A program made the position numbers and the translations under genes. 64,000 nucleotides of DNA. Origin: DASRJG01 sp964647625 (GTDB lineage Bacteria > Acidobacteriota > Polarisedimenticolia > Polarisedimenticolales > DASRJG01). Of the stretch, positions 31,933-39,825 are shown piece after piece (position 1 is the first letter of the stretch; each line of letters starts with the position of its first letter). Below the pieces are notes generated by a model. It worked only from the letters and a program-made list of their open reading frames with translations. It was not told where the DNA came from and did not search any database. The stretch lies in NCBI GenBank assembly GCA_964647625.1, contig CAZYHZ010000001.1, positions 1 through 64,000 on the forward strand, read 5' to 3'.

Positions 31933-32550
31933 TCAGCGGGGTTGCGCCAGCATCCCGTCCACGGCCGCGTCGACGACCAGGCCGATTACCCTGTTGCGAT
32001 CGGCCCACGGGAACGCCGGGCGGACGATCATGAGCGACGTGATCCCATGGACCGCCGCCCAGAGCGCCTGGCTCGCCGCCTCGACGTCCTTGCGGCGGAG
32101 CCGTTTTTCGTCGACGCACCGCTCGACCAGGGACCGCAGCCGCTCGTAGGTGACGTGCGGCTTGCGCGGCCCCGCCTTCCCCGGGCGGCGCAAGATGAAC
32201 GCGAACTCGTAAACGCTCGGGTTCGCGATGCCGAACTCGACGTACGCGTGCGCCAGCTTCCGCACGAGCTCGACGGGATCGTCCCGCCGCGCCGATTCGG
32301 CCATTTTCCGCAATCCTTCGCCGAGCCGGTCGAAGCTTTCCTCGACCAGGCAGTCGAACAGGGCCTCTTTGTCCTTGAAATGCAGGTACAGGTTGCCGTG
32401 CGAGCAGCCGATCGTCTCGGCGAGCCGGCGCATCGAAACCCCCTCGTAGCCGTCCCGTACGAACGACTCCCGTGCGGCATCGAGGATCTCGCGCCGGAGC
32501 GCCTCCCGGTAGCGCTGCCTGGGGGTTCGAGCTTCCGCTTGACTCTTCAT
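31933..32550 (-). CDS. TetR-family transcriptional repressor
   Basis: The 205-residue protein has the TetR N-terminal helix-turn-helix: LRREILDAARESFVRDGYEGVSMRRLAETIGCSHGNLYLHFKDKEALF. The C-terminal half is a ligand-binding domain of the TetR_C type (SLVERCVDEKRL, ASQALWAAVHGITSLMIVR). I chose the ATG at 32550 because a promoter (TTGCTT-17-TATTAT) would start transcription near 32557, downstream of the ATG at 32565. Two TGACCNNNGGTCA palindromes lie in that promoter and in the divergent one, so autoregulation and control of the C45/LRR gene are likely. Confidence 0.87.
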   Translation of the reverse strand: MKSQAEARTPRQRYREALRREILDAARESFVRDGYEGVSMRRLAETIGCSHGNLYLHFKDKEALFDCLVEESFDRLGEGLRKMAESARRDDPVELVRKLAHAYVEFGIANPSVYEFAFILRRPGKAGPRKPHVTYERLRSLVERCVDEKRLRRKDVEAASQALWAAVHGITSLMIVRPAFPWADRNRVIGLVVDAAVDGMLAQPR

Positions 32551-32592
32551 GTGACCGATGGTCATAATAATGACCTTAGGTCAAAGAAGCAA
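32539..32592. promoter_or_regulatory. Divergent promoters with twin TGACCNNNGGTCA operators
   Basis: Two identical-core palindromes, TGACC-GAT-GGTCA (32552-32564) and TGACC-TTA-GGTCA (32571-32583), are spaced 19 bp apart. Leftward promoter: TTGCTT (32592-32587), 17 nt, TATTAT (32569-32564). Rightward promoter: TTGACT (32539-32544), 18 nt, CATAAT (32563-32568). The operators cover the spacer and start region of both promoters, so one repressor should control both genes. Confidence 0.72.
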
Positions 32593-32621
32593 GCACAAGG
32601 TCAAAATCAGGAGGTGCCCCG

Positions 32622-34682
32622 ATGATCCGTCGCCTCGCGCGCGCGATCCCCCCTCTCTTCATCCTCATCGCTCTGCTCTCCCCCACGATCGCCTGTGCCT
32701 CGCCCGCGGCTTCGGACAACGTCGTCCAGGAAGATCGCGTCATCGCCGGTGGCCCTAACGACTCGCTGGAGGTCCGTCACCTCGTCCTCCGAGGCACCAA
32801 CGAGCAGATCGGGCGCGCGCTGGCCGGGATCGCCAAGGAGCGGTACGGCGCCCGGCTCCAGCCGGCCAAGGACCCGCTCCAGATGCGCGCGCAGCGCAAG
32901 TTCCTCGAGCGGAACTATCCGATTCTCGTCGATCGCATGCGGGGTGTGGCCTCCGCGTTCGGCATGACGATCGACGACGACGGCTGGGACTTCACGGCGC
33001 TCGTGTTCACCGACTTGCGGGCGGGCTGCTCCATCGCCCACCTGCCGCCGTCGTCGATGGCGAACGGCAAGAGTGTGGTCAGCCGCGACTACGACTTCAC
33101 GACCGGGGCGCTCAGCTTCGGCTTCCTTCCGCCGGGAATCCTGCATCCCACCGCGCGCCCCTACCTGCTCGAGCTGCATCCCGACAAGGGGTACGCCTCG
33201 ATCGCGATGGTCGCCTACGACCTCCTGAGCGGCGTGCTCGACGGCATCAACTCCGAGGGACTGACGGTGACCCTGGCGATGGACGACGAGCTGTTCTCCA
33301 AGTTTCCGGTGGAGCCGACGCGGGTTCCGGCGGTGGGCCTGAGCGAGCTGTCCACCATCCGCCTTCTCCTCGACACGTGCGCGACCGTCGAGGACGCGAA
33401 GCAGGTGCTCTGGGCGACGAAGCAGTATTACCAGTACGTCCCCGTGCACTACCTGATCGCCGACCGCAACGGCAATGCGTTCGTGTGGGAGTACTCGCAG
33501 TCGCACAACCAGGAATTCGTGATCGAAAACCCGGGGCAGCCGCTGATCATGACGAACTTCACGCTTCACACGAGGCTCGCCGAGGGCAAGCCTCCATCGG
33601 CGGACACGGCGCGCCCCGTTTGCAAGCGCTATGCGTATCTCGAGGAAAAGCTCGCGACCGGAAGGCTCGACGACGAGACCATCCGCGGGTTTCACAAGAA
33701 CGTCGACGCGCAGATGTCCCAGTCTGCCGACCCGTCCCGTCCCCCGGAGCGGACCTTCTGGCACGCTTTCTACTACCCGGAGGATCGCCGCGTGCGTCTG
33801 AGCTACTACCTTCGCGACGAGCCGTACCCGGGCGAGCCGCGATTGGTCAAGCCGGTCCGCACGGACTATCTCGAGTTCCGCCTGGAGCCCACGGGTGGCG
33901 CGACGGGCAAGGCGGATCCACCGGCGGCGCCCGCGGCGGGCGCGGCCGCGGCGGATCTCGGCACGGCGATCGAGTCCGCCGGCGGATCGGTGAAGCGGAG
34001 CGGCTCGCGGATCGTCAGCGTGGGGCTCGAGAAGGCCTCAGGCCTCGAGTCGGTCCGTCCCCGGCTTTCGCAGCTTCGCGACCTCGAAGAGCTGAACCTT
34101 GGAAACCCGGCCGTCACCGACGCCGATGTGCGGGCGCTCGCGGGATTCCCGAAGCTCCGCGTTCTCGGCCTCCAGGGAGCGCCGGTCGGAGACGACTCGC
34201 TCGCGGTGATGAAGACATTGCCGGCCCTTCGCGTCCTGAACGTCGTGGGCACGAAGATCACCGACGTCGGCCTCACCCATCTGCGAGACCTGTCCGCCCT
34301 CGAGTACCTCGGCGTCAAGGGCACCGGCGTCACGGATGCGGGCCTCGCGAGCCTCGAGAAACTCACCGGTCTGACGAGCCTCAATCTCGCCGACACCAAG
34401 GTCACCGATGCGGGCCTGGTCCACCTGGCCGGGATGACGCGCCTCGAATCGCTCAACCTCTCGAACGATGACGTGACCGACGCCGGCCTCGCGCACGTCG
34501 CGCGCCTGTCCGGGCTCGGAGGCCTCAACGTCGCCGGGACGAAGATCACGGATGCAGGCTTGGCCCAGTTGAAGCCGCTCCCGAAATTGACCAAGCTCAA
34601 CGTGACGGGAACGGCGGTGACGGAGCAAGGCCTGAAGGACGCGAAGAAATATCTGCCCTTCTGGATGACGGTGACCAAGTAG
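32622..34682 (+). CDS. Peptidase C45-like hydrolase fused to leucine-rich repeats
   Basis: The 686-residue exported protein has an N-terminal signal, possibly a lipoprotein signal (LLSPTIACAS). The N-terminal half resembles peptidase C45/linear amide C-N hydrolases (acyl-CoA:6-APA acyltransferase group). ADLRAGCSIAHLP places a candidate nucleophile at Cys136, with YDFTTGALSFGF, VAYDLLSGVLDGINSEGL and HYLIADRNGNAFVWE. After a Pro/Ala linker near residue 430, about ten 24-residue repeats of the cysteine-containing type follow (LTSLNLADTKVTDAGLVHL). An AGGAGG sequence lies before the ATG. It is divergent from and probably repressed by TetR. Such a fusion suggests a substrate- or partner-binding repeat domain. 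Confidence 0.82.
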   Translation: MIRRLARAIPPLFILIALLSPTIACASPAASDNVVQEDRVIAGGPNDSLEVRHLVLRGTNEQIGRALAGIAKERYGARLQPAKDPLQMRAQRKFLERNYPILVDRMRGVASAFGMTIDDDGWDFTALVFTDLRAGCSIAHLPPSSMANGKSVVSRDYDFTTGALSFGFLPPGILHPTARPYLLELHPDKGYASIAMVAYDLLSGVLDGINSEGLTVTLAMDDELFSKFPVEPTRVPAVGLSELSTIRLLLDTCATVEDAKQVLWATKQYYQYVPVHYLIADRNGNAFVWEYSQSHNQEFVIENPGQPLIMTNFTLHTRLAEGKPPSADTARPVCKRYAYLEEKLATGRLDDETIRGFHKNVDAQMSQSADPSRPPERTFWHAFYYPEDRRVRLSYYLRDEPYPGEPRLVKPVRTDYLEFRLEPTGGATGKADPPAAPAAGAAAADLGTAIESAGGSVKRSGSRIVSVGLEKASGLESVRPRLSQLRDLEELNLGNPAVTDADVRALAGFPKLRVLGLQGAPVGDDSLAVMKTLPALRVLNVVGTKITDVGLTHLRDLSALEYLGVKGTGVTDAGLASLEKLTGLTSLNLADTKVTDAGLVHLAGMTRLESLNLSNDDVTDAGLAHVARLSGLGGLNVAGTKITDAGLAQLKPLPKLTKLNVTGTAVTEQGLKDAKKYLPFWMTVTK

Positions 34683-34713
34683 CGGCCCCAGGGCGCCCGG
34701 TCCCCTCGAATGT

Positions 34714-34719
34714 TATCGT
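34714..34719 (+). promoter_or_regulatory. -10-like box, leaderless spacing
   Basis: TATCGT ends 6 nt before the ATG of ribA. There is no Shine-Dalgarno sequence and no clear -35. The gene may also be read from upstream. Confidence 0.35.
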
Positions 34720-34725
34720 GCCTGC

Positions 34726-35472
34726 ATGGCACAACCGTGCGGCAAGTTTCCACCCGTGAATTCGCTCGAGGAGCTGGTCGACCGCGACAAGGACCATGAC
34801 TGCGACGGCCTCGGCCCTCATCACATCTGCGTCCGGGTCGCCGCGGTCGCGCACCTGCCGAGCCGGTTCGGCGACTTCCAGATCGTCGCCTTCTGGAACA
34901 ACCGCGACGGCAAGGAGCACATCGCCATCGTCCATCGCCAGGTGATGGGCGGGGACGATGTCCCGACCCGCCTCCACTCCGAGTGCTTGACGGGCGACGC
35001 GCTGGGCTCGCTGCGCTGCGACTGCCGGGACCAGCTCGAGGTCGCGATGCAGAAGATCGGCCGCATGGACCACGGGCTCATCCTCTACATGCGCCAGGAG
35101 GGGCGCGGCATCGGACTCATCAACAAGGTTCGCGCGTACGCGCTTCAGGACAAGGGGCTCGACACGGTCGATGCCAATCTGGCCCTGGGATTTCGCGACG
35201 ACGAGCGGGACTACGAGATCGCCGCCCACATGCTCGCGAGCCTCAACGTGGGATCGATCCGCTTGATGACGAACAACCCGCGAAAGGTCCAGGAGCTCGA
35301 GAAGCTCGGCACCAAAGTCAGCGCGCGGATCCCGCACGTGATCCCCGCCAACGAGTGGAACCGTTTCTATCTCGAGACCAAAGCCCACCGCTCCGGGCAC
35401 CAGATCTCATTCGACGGCAAGAGCCACCTGCCGGAGCAGGACGATCCAGTGATCGTCGAAAACGAGAGCTAA
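34726..35472 (+). CDS. ribA: GTP cyclohydrolase II
   Basis: The 248-residue enzyme opens GTP in the first step of riboflavin synthesis. It has the zinc-binding set Cys87, Cys98, Cys100 in HSECLTGDALGSLRCDCRDQ. The active-site sequence is RQEGRGIGL (about 123-131), with LGFRDDERDYEIAAHML and LMTNNPRKVQEL for GTP binding. The N-terminus has an extra ~30-residue extension (DRDKDHDCDGLGP) before the catalytic domain, somewhat longer than usual. It is not fused to RibB. Its stop overlaps the end of the convergent 53-residue membrane protein gene. Confidence 0.92.
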   Translation: MAQPCGKFPPVNSLEELVDRDKDHDCDGLGPHHICVRVAAVAHLPSRFGDFQIVAFWNNRDGKEHIAIVHRQVMGGDDVPTRLHSECLTGDALGSLRCDCRDQLEVAMQKIGRMDHGLILYMRQEGRGIGLINKVRAYALQDKGLDTVDANLALGFRDDERDYEIAAHMLASLNVGSIRLMTNNPRKVQELEKLGTKVSARIPHVIPANEWNRFYLETKAHRSGHQISFDGKSHLPEQDDPVIVENES

Positions 35473-35630
35473 GCCGCCACCCGCTTGACGCTCACGCTCT
35501 TCACGAGCACGCCGCTGACGATCAAGCCGGCGGGCAAGATCCATTTCGGCATGTCGAGCTTCGTCACGCAAAGGACGAGAGCGATCAGAATGCCGATCAT
35601 GATCACCGCGCGGATCCCCGAGAATCCCAT
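35469..35630 (-). CDS. 53-residue membrane protein
   Basis: The reading frame encodes two hydrophobic helices (IRAVIMIGILIALVLCVTKL and ILPAGLIVSGVLVKSV) with a basic end (KSVSVKRVAA). AAGGAGG 5 nt before the ATG and the length of uninterrupted hydrophobic codons support a real gene. It overlaps the ribA stop tail to tail by 4 nt. No family was recognised. Confidence 0.65.
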   Translation of the reverse strand: MGFSGIRAVIMIGILIALVLCVTKLDMPKWILPAGLIVSGVLVKSVSVKRVAA

Positions 35631-35836
35631 GGCGGCCTCCTTAAATAATGAAGGGAACCTGGAGCCGGCAATCTAGGCCCCTCGCGTCGGCACGCAATGG
35701 AGCGGGAGGGCGGCCTCGCGAATGGGCGGCCGGGCCCCGCTTTCACGATTACGGAATTGAACTCCACGGCTTGGAATGCCTCCGACTGGAGTAGGATCCA
35801 CGATCGGAAACAACCTCCATTCGAAAAGGAGACACG

Positions 35837-36538
35837 ATGCGTGTGAGACACGGCCGCCAAACGGTGACGATGCTGCTGGCCCTGGGGACAGCTCTGGGAT
35901 TGGTCAGCTTGATTCCGCGTGCCGCCGCCGCGGAAAGCGATCGCGAGCAGAAGTGGCAGACGTCGATCCCCATCACGTTCACGTCGGGCTCGAGCTACGA
36001 CAGCGGGAACGGGACGAAGGTGCACGTCAACGACGACCTCGGCTGGGGCTTCGGATTCGGCTACAACCTCAACAAGAAGTTCATGCTCGGCGTCGACTTC
36101 ACCTGGCTGAGCGCCAATTACGACGCGAGCATCGCGACCGACAACAACAACGACCAGATCCCGGACGCGACGGTCGACATCGGAGGAACGCTCGATGCGG
36201 CCAACCTCCAGTTCGTTGGCCAGTACAACATCCTCAACAGCAAGGTGACCCCGTTCCTTCGTGCCAGCCTCGGATGGACCTGGGTCGACTCGAACATCCC
36301 CTCCGGCCCGGCGACCGGGACCTGCTGGTGGGATCCGTGGTACGGCTACATCTGCAATACCTGGCAGCCGACGTTCGAGGACACGTCGTTCGCCTACGGC
36401 GCCGCGGCCGGCGTTCGTGCGGAGTTGACCGACCGGTTCTTCGTCGAAGGCAGCTACAACGTGCTCTGGATTGATTTCAACAAGGCGGGGACGCAGTCGT
36501 TCGACGGCTTCCGCATGAACATGGGCTGGACGTTCTGA
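35837..36538 (+). CDS. OmpW-like outer-membrane beta-barrel protein
   Basis: The 233-residue protein has a signal peptide to about residue 32 (LIPRAAAAE). Alternating strands rich in aromatic residues follow: HVNDDLGWGFGFGYNLNKKFMLGVDFTWLSANYD, TPFLRASLGWTWVDS, FAYGAAAGVRAELTDRFFVEGSYNVLWIDF. It ends with the outer-membrane C-terminal aromatic (MGWTF). The pattern fits the OmpW/outer-membrane beta-barrel family. AAAGGAG lies upstream of the ATG. The 206 nt before it show no clear -35/-10 pair. It is likely a small porin or a hydrophobic-compound channel. Confidence 0.8.
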   Translation: MRVRHGRQTVTMLLALGTALGLVSLIPRAAAAESDREQKWQTSIPITFTSGSSYDSGNGTKVHVNDDLGWGFGFGYNLNKKFMLGVDFTWLSANYDASIATDNNNDQIPDATVDIGGTLDAANLQFVGQYNILNSKVTPFLRASLGWTWVDSNIPSGPATGTCWWDPWYGYICNTWQPTFEDTSFAYGAAAGVRAELTDRFFVEGSYNVLWIDFNKAGTQSFDGFRMNMGWTF

Positions 36539-36571
36539 CCGCTTCGTGACGGGCGACGGCGACGAGCCGGG

Positions 36572-37168
36572 TCAATCTCCGTCGGCGAGCTCGGAAGCTC
36601 GGGACTTGCCGTAGGGATAGAAGCCCGACTTGTCGCCTCCCTCCCATGCCGCGCGCTGGGCCGACGTTTCGATGTCCCAATCGGGCCGGCAACGTCTGAG
36701 CACCTCGCGCAGGTCGAGGCGCAGCTCCTCCACCGTGGGCCGGCCGAAAAACCAGTAGCCGTTGTAGACCTTGTGCACCCGCAACCCGGGCTCGAGCACG
36801 ACCGTGTGCGGGATCATCGGGTTGTGCGTGGGGTCGGTGTACTCCGCGATGTCGAGGTCTTTCTGGATCTTGCGCCCCGGGTCCGACAGGAACGGCCACG
36901 AGGCGCCGACGGCGCTCCGGAACTCGGCGGTCTCGAGGAGGCTGTCGGTCGAGATCGTCACGAGCCGGCAGTAGCCGACGAGCATCTCGCGGTGCAGCTG
37001 GAGCAGCCCTTCGTGCTGTCTGCGGTCCTTCGGGCAGTACCCCCCGCGCGCCAGGACGACGATCATCGGATCGCCGCCCTGGAGCTGCGAGAGCGTGCGG
37101 TGCTTCCCGCGGTGGTCGGACAGCTCGTAGTCCGGAAAACCGGCGCCGGGGACGATGTCGGGTCTCAC
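36572..37168 (-). CDS. Peroxiredoxin-like (AhpC/TSA family) redoxin
   Basis: The 198-residue protein has a thioredoxin-fold redoxin domain: YELSDHRGKHRTLSQLQGGDPMIVVLARGGYCPKDRRQ, with the probable peroxidatic Cys in GGYCPKDRR and a second Cys in VGYCRLV. VTISTDSLLETAEFR and FLSDPGRKIQKDL follow. The GTG start overlaps the VOC gene (GTGA). It is the last gene of the Dps-oxidoreductase-VOC-redoxin operon, consistent with peroxide defence. The exact peroxidase type is uncertain. Confidence 0.8.
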   Translation of the reverse strand: MRPDIVPGAGFPDYELSDHRGKHRTLSQLQGGDPMIVVLARGGYCPKDRRQHEGLLQLHREMLVGYCRLVTISTDSLLETAEFRSAVGASWPFLSDPGRKIQKDLDIAEYTDPTHNPMIPHTVVLEPGLRVHKVYNGYWFFGRPTVEELRLDLREVLRRCRPDWDIETSAQRAAWEGGDKSGFYPYGKSRASELADGD

Positions 37169-37794
37169 CGCAGGGTCGTCTCCGTGTGGCGCGCCCCGTC
37201 GTTGTACGCGTCATCGGGCGTCTTTCCCCGCTGCCGGGCGACGATGTAGGCGGAATAGAACGCCGACCAGTGGTGCTTCGGAGCGGCCGGCTCGTACTTC
37301 CCGTGTGCTTTTTCGGCTTCCTGGAGCAGCTCGCTCAGGCTCGCGACGTCGAAGTTGCTCAATCCCCGCCCCGGAAGACGCGTCGTGATCTCCTGGAGCA
37401 GCCAGCTGTTTCCATCCGGATCGCTGAACGTCGCGTACGTTCCGTAGGTCCGGCCACTCGGCTCGGGCCCCGGCACCGGCGGCGTTCCGAATCCGTTGAA
37501 ATGGAAGGTCTCGCCGACGCTCGCGCCTTTGGCGTTGAGCTCGCGGCGGGCCGCCTCGATGTCGGAGACGACGAGATACAGATTCTTCGCGGAGCCGGGA
37601 GCCGCCGGCGTGATGCCGCGGCCGATGTGGATGGAGCACGGCGACCCGGGCGGCGTGAACTGCACGACCCGCCAGTTGTTCGGGCCGGGGAAATCGCCGT
37701 CGAGCCGCCATCCCAAGCCTTCGTAGAATCGCTTCGAGCGATCGACGTCGGATACGGGCAGAACGACGACCTCGAGCTTCAGATCGACACTCAT
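37165..37794 (-). CDS. VOC family protein with C-terminal helical tail
   Basis: The 209-residue protein has a VOC domain in its first ~140 residues: EVVVLPVSDVDRSKRFYEGLGWRL, YLVVSDIEAARRELNAKGA, YATFSDPDGNSWLLQEITTR. An unusual C-terminal part of about 65 residues follows (SLSELLQEAEKAHGKYEPA, AFYSAYIVARQRGKTPDDAY). ATGA overlap links it to the oxidoreductase gene. Substrate is unknown; the neighbours point to stress metabolism. Confidence 0.82.
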   Translation of the reverse strand: MSVDLKLEVVVLPVSDVDRSKRFYEGLGWRLDGDFPGPNNWRVVQFTPPGSPCSIHIGRGITPAAPGSAKNLYLVVSDIEAARRELNAKGASVGETFHFNGFGTPPVPGPEPSGRTYGTYATFSDPDGNSWLLQEITTRLPGRGLSNFDVASLSELLQEAEKAHGKYEPAAPKHHWSAFYSAYIVARQRGKTPDDAYNDGARHTETTLR

Positions 37795-39170
37795 GGTGAC
37801 CTCCGTGACGCCGCCTGGGCGGCGAGTTGTTCCAGGCTCGCACCGAGCACACGGCTGAAGGCGGGAAACGGATGAACGACGTCGGCCAAGGACCGGAGCG
37901 GGATCGCCAGCTTGATCGCCAGCATCAGCTCGCCGATGATCTCGCCTGCGCGCGGCGTGACGAGCGTTGCGCCGATCAGCACGCCGCGCTCGCGGTCGCC
38001 CACCAGCTTGATCGTGCCGTTCTGGAAGTCGTGGATATAGCCGCGCGCGCTGTCGCCCGGGTCGCTCGTCGCGACGACGACGTCGATCCCGCGCGTGCGA
38101 GCCGCGGATTCCGAGATCCCGACCGAAGCGATCTCCGGGTCGGTGAAGGTCACGCGTGGGATCGCCGCGTGATCCGCGCGGGCGTCCTCGCCGCGCAGCC
38201 GGCGCGCGACGATCTGGCCGTGGTAGTACGCGAGGTGAGTGAACCCGCCGAGGCCCGTGACGTCTCCCGCCCCGAAGACGCCGGGCCGCTCCGCGAGCGT
38301 CGCCCCGTCGACCTTCAGCCAGCCGCGCTCGGTTCGAGCGAGGCCGGCGGCGCTCCACGCTTCGAAGTTGGGCCGGCGGCCGGTGGCGACGAGCAGCCGG
38401 TCGGCCTCGACGGTCTTGCCGGATTTCAATCGGACGGCGACCCTCGAGAATTTCTTCTCGACGGAGACGCACGGGTCGCCGATCGTCAGCGTGATGCCGT
38501 CGGCCTCGAGGTGCGGCCGCAGCGCGGCCCCGGCCTCCGGTTCCTCGAGGTGAAGGAAGCTCGGGCTCGATTCGATCACCGTCACCTTCGAGCCCAGCCT
38601 CGCGAACGCCTGGCCCAGCTCGATTCCGATCGCCCCCCCGCCCAGGACCGCGAGCGTCGCCGGCAGCTCGCGCGGGGTCGCGGCCTGGCGGTTCGTCCAG
38701 AACTCGACCGTCGTGAGCCCCGGAATCGGCGGGATGACGGCGGTGCTGCCGTTCGCGATCACCACGGCGCGGCGCGCGACGAGCCGCTCGCCGCCGACGT
38801 TGACCGTGTGCGGGTCGGTCAGCGTCCCTTCGCCGCGGAAGAGCTTGGCGCCGGTGGCTTCGAGGGCGGCGGCGGGACGGCTGTCGTCGAGATCGCGCGC
38901 CATCCACAGCACGCGCTTCGAGATCTTGGGGAAATCGACGGTCCATTCGACCCGCGACGCCGCCAGCGTGCGCGCGCGGTCGGCCTCGGTCAGCGTCTCG
39001 CTCGAGCGCAGCAGGGTCTTCGACGGAACGCACCCCCAGTACGGGCACTCGCCTCCGACCAGCTCCCGCTCGACGACGGCGAGCGTCAGCCCGCTGTTCC
39101 TGAGGCCGCCCGCGATCGCTTCTCCCGCGACCCCGCCGCCGAGACAGACGACGTCGAACTCCCGGGACAC
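37791..39170 (-). CDS. Pyridine nucleotide-disulfide oxidoreductase (MerA/Lpd-like)
   Basis: The 459-residue flavoprotein has the FAD motif VVCLGGGVAGEAIAGGL and the redox-active GGECPYWGCVPSK, in which the two Cys are separated by four residues as in dihydrolipoamide dehydrogenase and mercuric reductase. The NAD(P) motif is LAVLGGGAIGIELGQAFARLG and GVFGAGDVTG is the second FAD motif. It lacks the C-terminal vicinal Cys pair of mercuric reductase, so I do not call it MerA. GTG start. It lies 13 nt after the dps stop. Confidence 0.88.
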   Translation of the reverse strand: MSREFDVVCLGGGVAGEAIAGGLRNSGLTLAVVERELVGGECPYWGCVPSKTLLRSSETLTEADRARTLAASRVEWTVDFPKISKRVLWMARDLDDSRPAAALEATGAKLFRGEGTLTDPHTVNVGGERLVARRAVVIANGSTAVIPPIPGLTTVEFWTNRQAATPRELPATLAVLGGGAIGIELGQAFARLGSKVTVIESSPSFLHLEEPEAGAALRPHLEADGITLTIGDPCVSVEKKFSRVAVRLKSGKTVEADRLLVATGRRPNFEAWSAAGLARTERGWLKVDGATLAERPGVFGAGDVTGLGGFTHLAYYHGQIVARRLRGEDARADHAAIPRVTFTDPEIASVGISESAARTRGIDVVVATSDPGDSARGYIHDFQNGTIKLVGDRERGVLIGATLVTPRAGEIIGELMLAIKLAIPLRSLADVVHPFPAFSRVLGASLEQLAAQAASRRSP

Positions 39171-39183
39171 GCCCCCCGGCCTC

Positions 39184-39666
39184 TCAGCGCTCGATCTGGA
39201 GGTGCGCTTCGACGAACCAGAGGTCCTTGTCGATGCCCCGCGAGATCTCGGTGAAGATGTCGGCGGTGCCCTTGTCGCCCATCTCGTCGGACCGGTCGAT
39301 CCCCTGCCGGATCACCGACGCGAAATAGGCCAGGCTGCGTGACAGCGCCTCGACGTGATGCGGCCCGTCGGCGATCGTCAGCGGGTATTCGGGAAGCTGC
39401 GATTTCTTGGCCACGACCCGAGCCGTCCCTTCCACGGTTCCCCCGAGCTGCGCGATGCGCTCCGCGAGCAGGTCCGCGTAGTCGCCCGCGTTCGCGTACA
39501 CCTTGTCGAACAGCTCGTGGAGCGCGATGAAGCTCGGCCCCTTGACGTTCCAGTGCGCTTGCTTGGCGTGCGTCACCAAGTCGATGGCGTCCGCGAGGCG
39601 CTCCTGCAGGAGCCCCGCGACCTGGATCCGGACCTTCTCGGGCAGATCGTTTTTCGTTCTGTGCAT
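39184..39666 (-). CDS. dps: Dps/ferritin-like DNA-protection protein
   Basis: The 160-residue protein has the Dps four-helix signature KQAHWNVKGPSFIALHELFDKVYANAGDYADLLAERI. This contains the ferroxidase-site His, Asp and Glu residues of the dimer interface. IFTEISRGIDKDLWFVEAHLQ is the last helix. GAGG 6 nt upstream supports the ATG. It is the first gene of a four-gene operon (Dps, disulfide oxidoreductase, VOC, peroxiredoxin-like) and lies 160 nt from the divergent TrxB-like gene. It likely stores iron and detoxifies peroxide. Confidence 0.9.
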   Translation of the reverse strand: MHRTKNDLPEKVRIQVAGLLQERLADAIDLVTHAKQAHWNVKGPSFIALHELFDKVYANAGDYADLLAERIAQLGGTVEGTARVVAKKSQLPEYPLTIADGPHHVEALSRSLAYFASVIRQGIDRSDEMGDKGTADIFTEISRGIDKDLWFVEAHLQIER

Positions 39667-39825
39667 CTTCGACCTCGATTGTGTGTTCGACTCAACGTGA
39701 CCGGTCCCCGGAGTATAGCCCCGTCGCTCCCCGCGGGCCGGTCGTTCCCGATTGGTGACTCATGCGCTTCGGGCGTATCCTGCAGAGGCCTCCGAACGGG
39801 ATCGGACACCAAAAGAGAGCGCCGC

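Noticed and set aside
39355..39825. N-terminal extension of the cNMP-TrxB gene on the plus strand
   Set aside because: It overlaps dps on the other strand and reads as Arg/Val-rich shadow sequence. The cNMP-like domain begins after the TTG at 39826.
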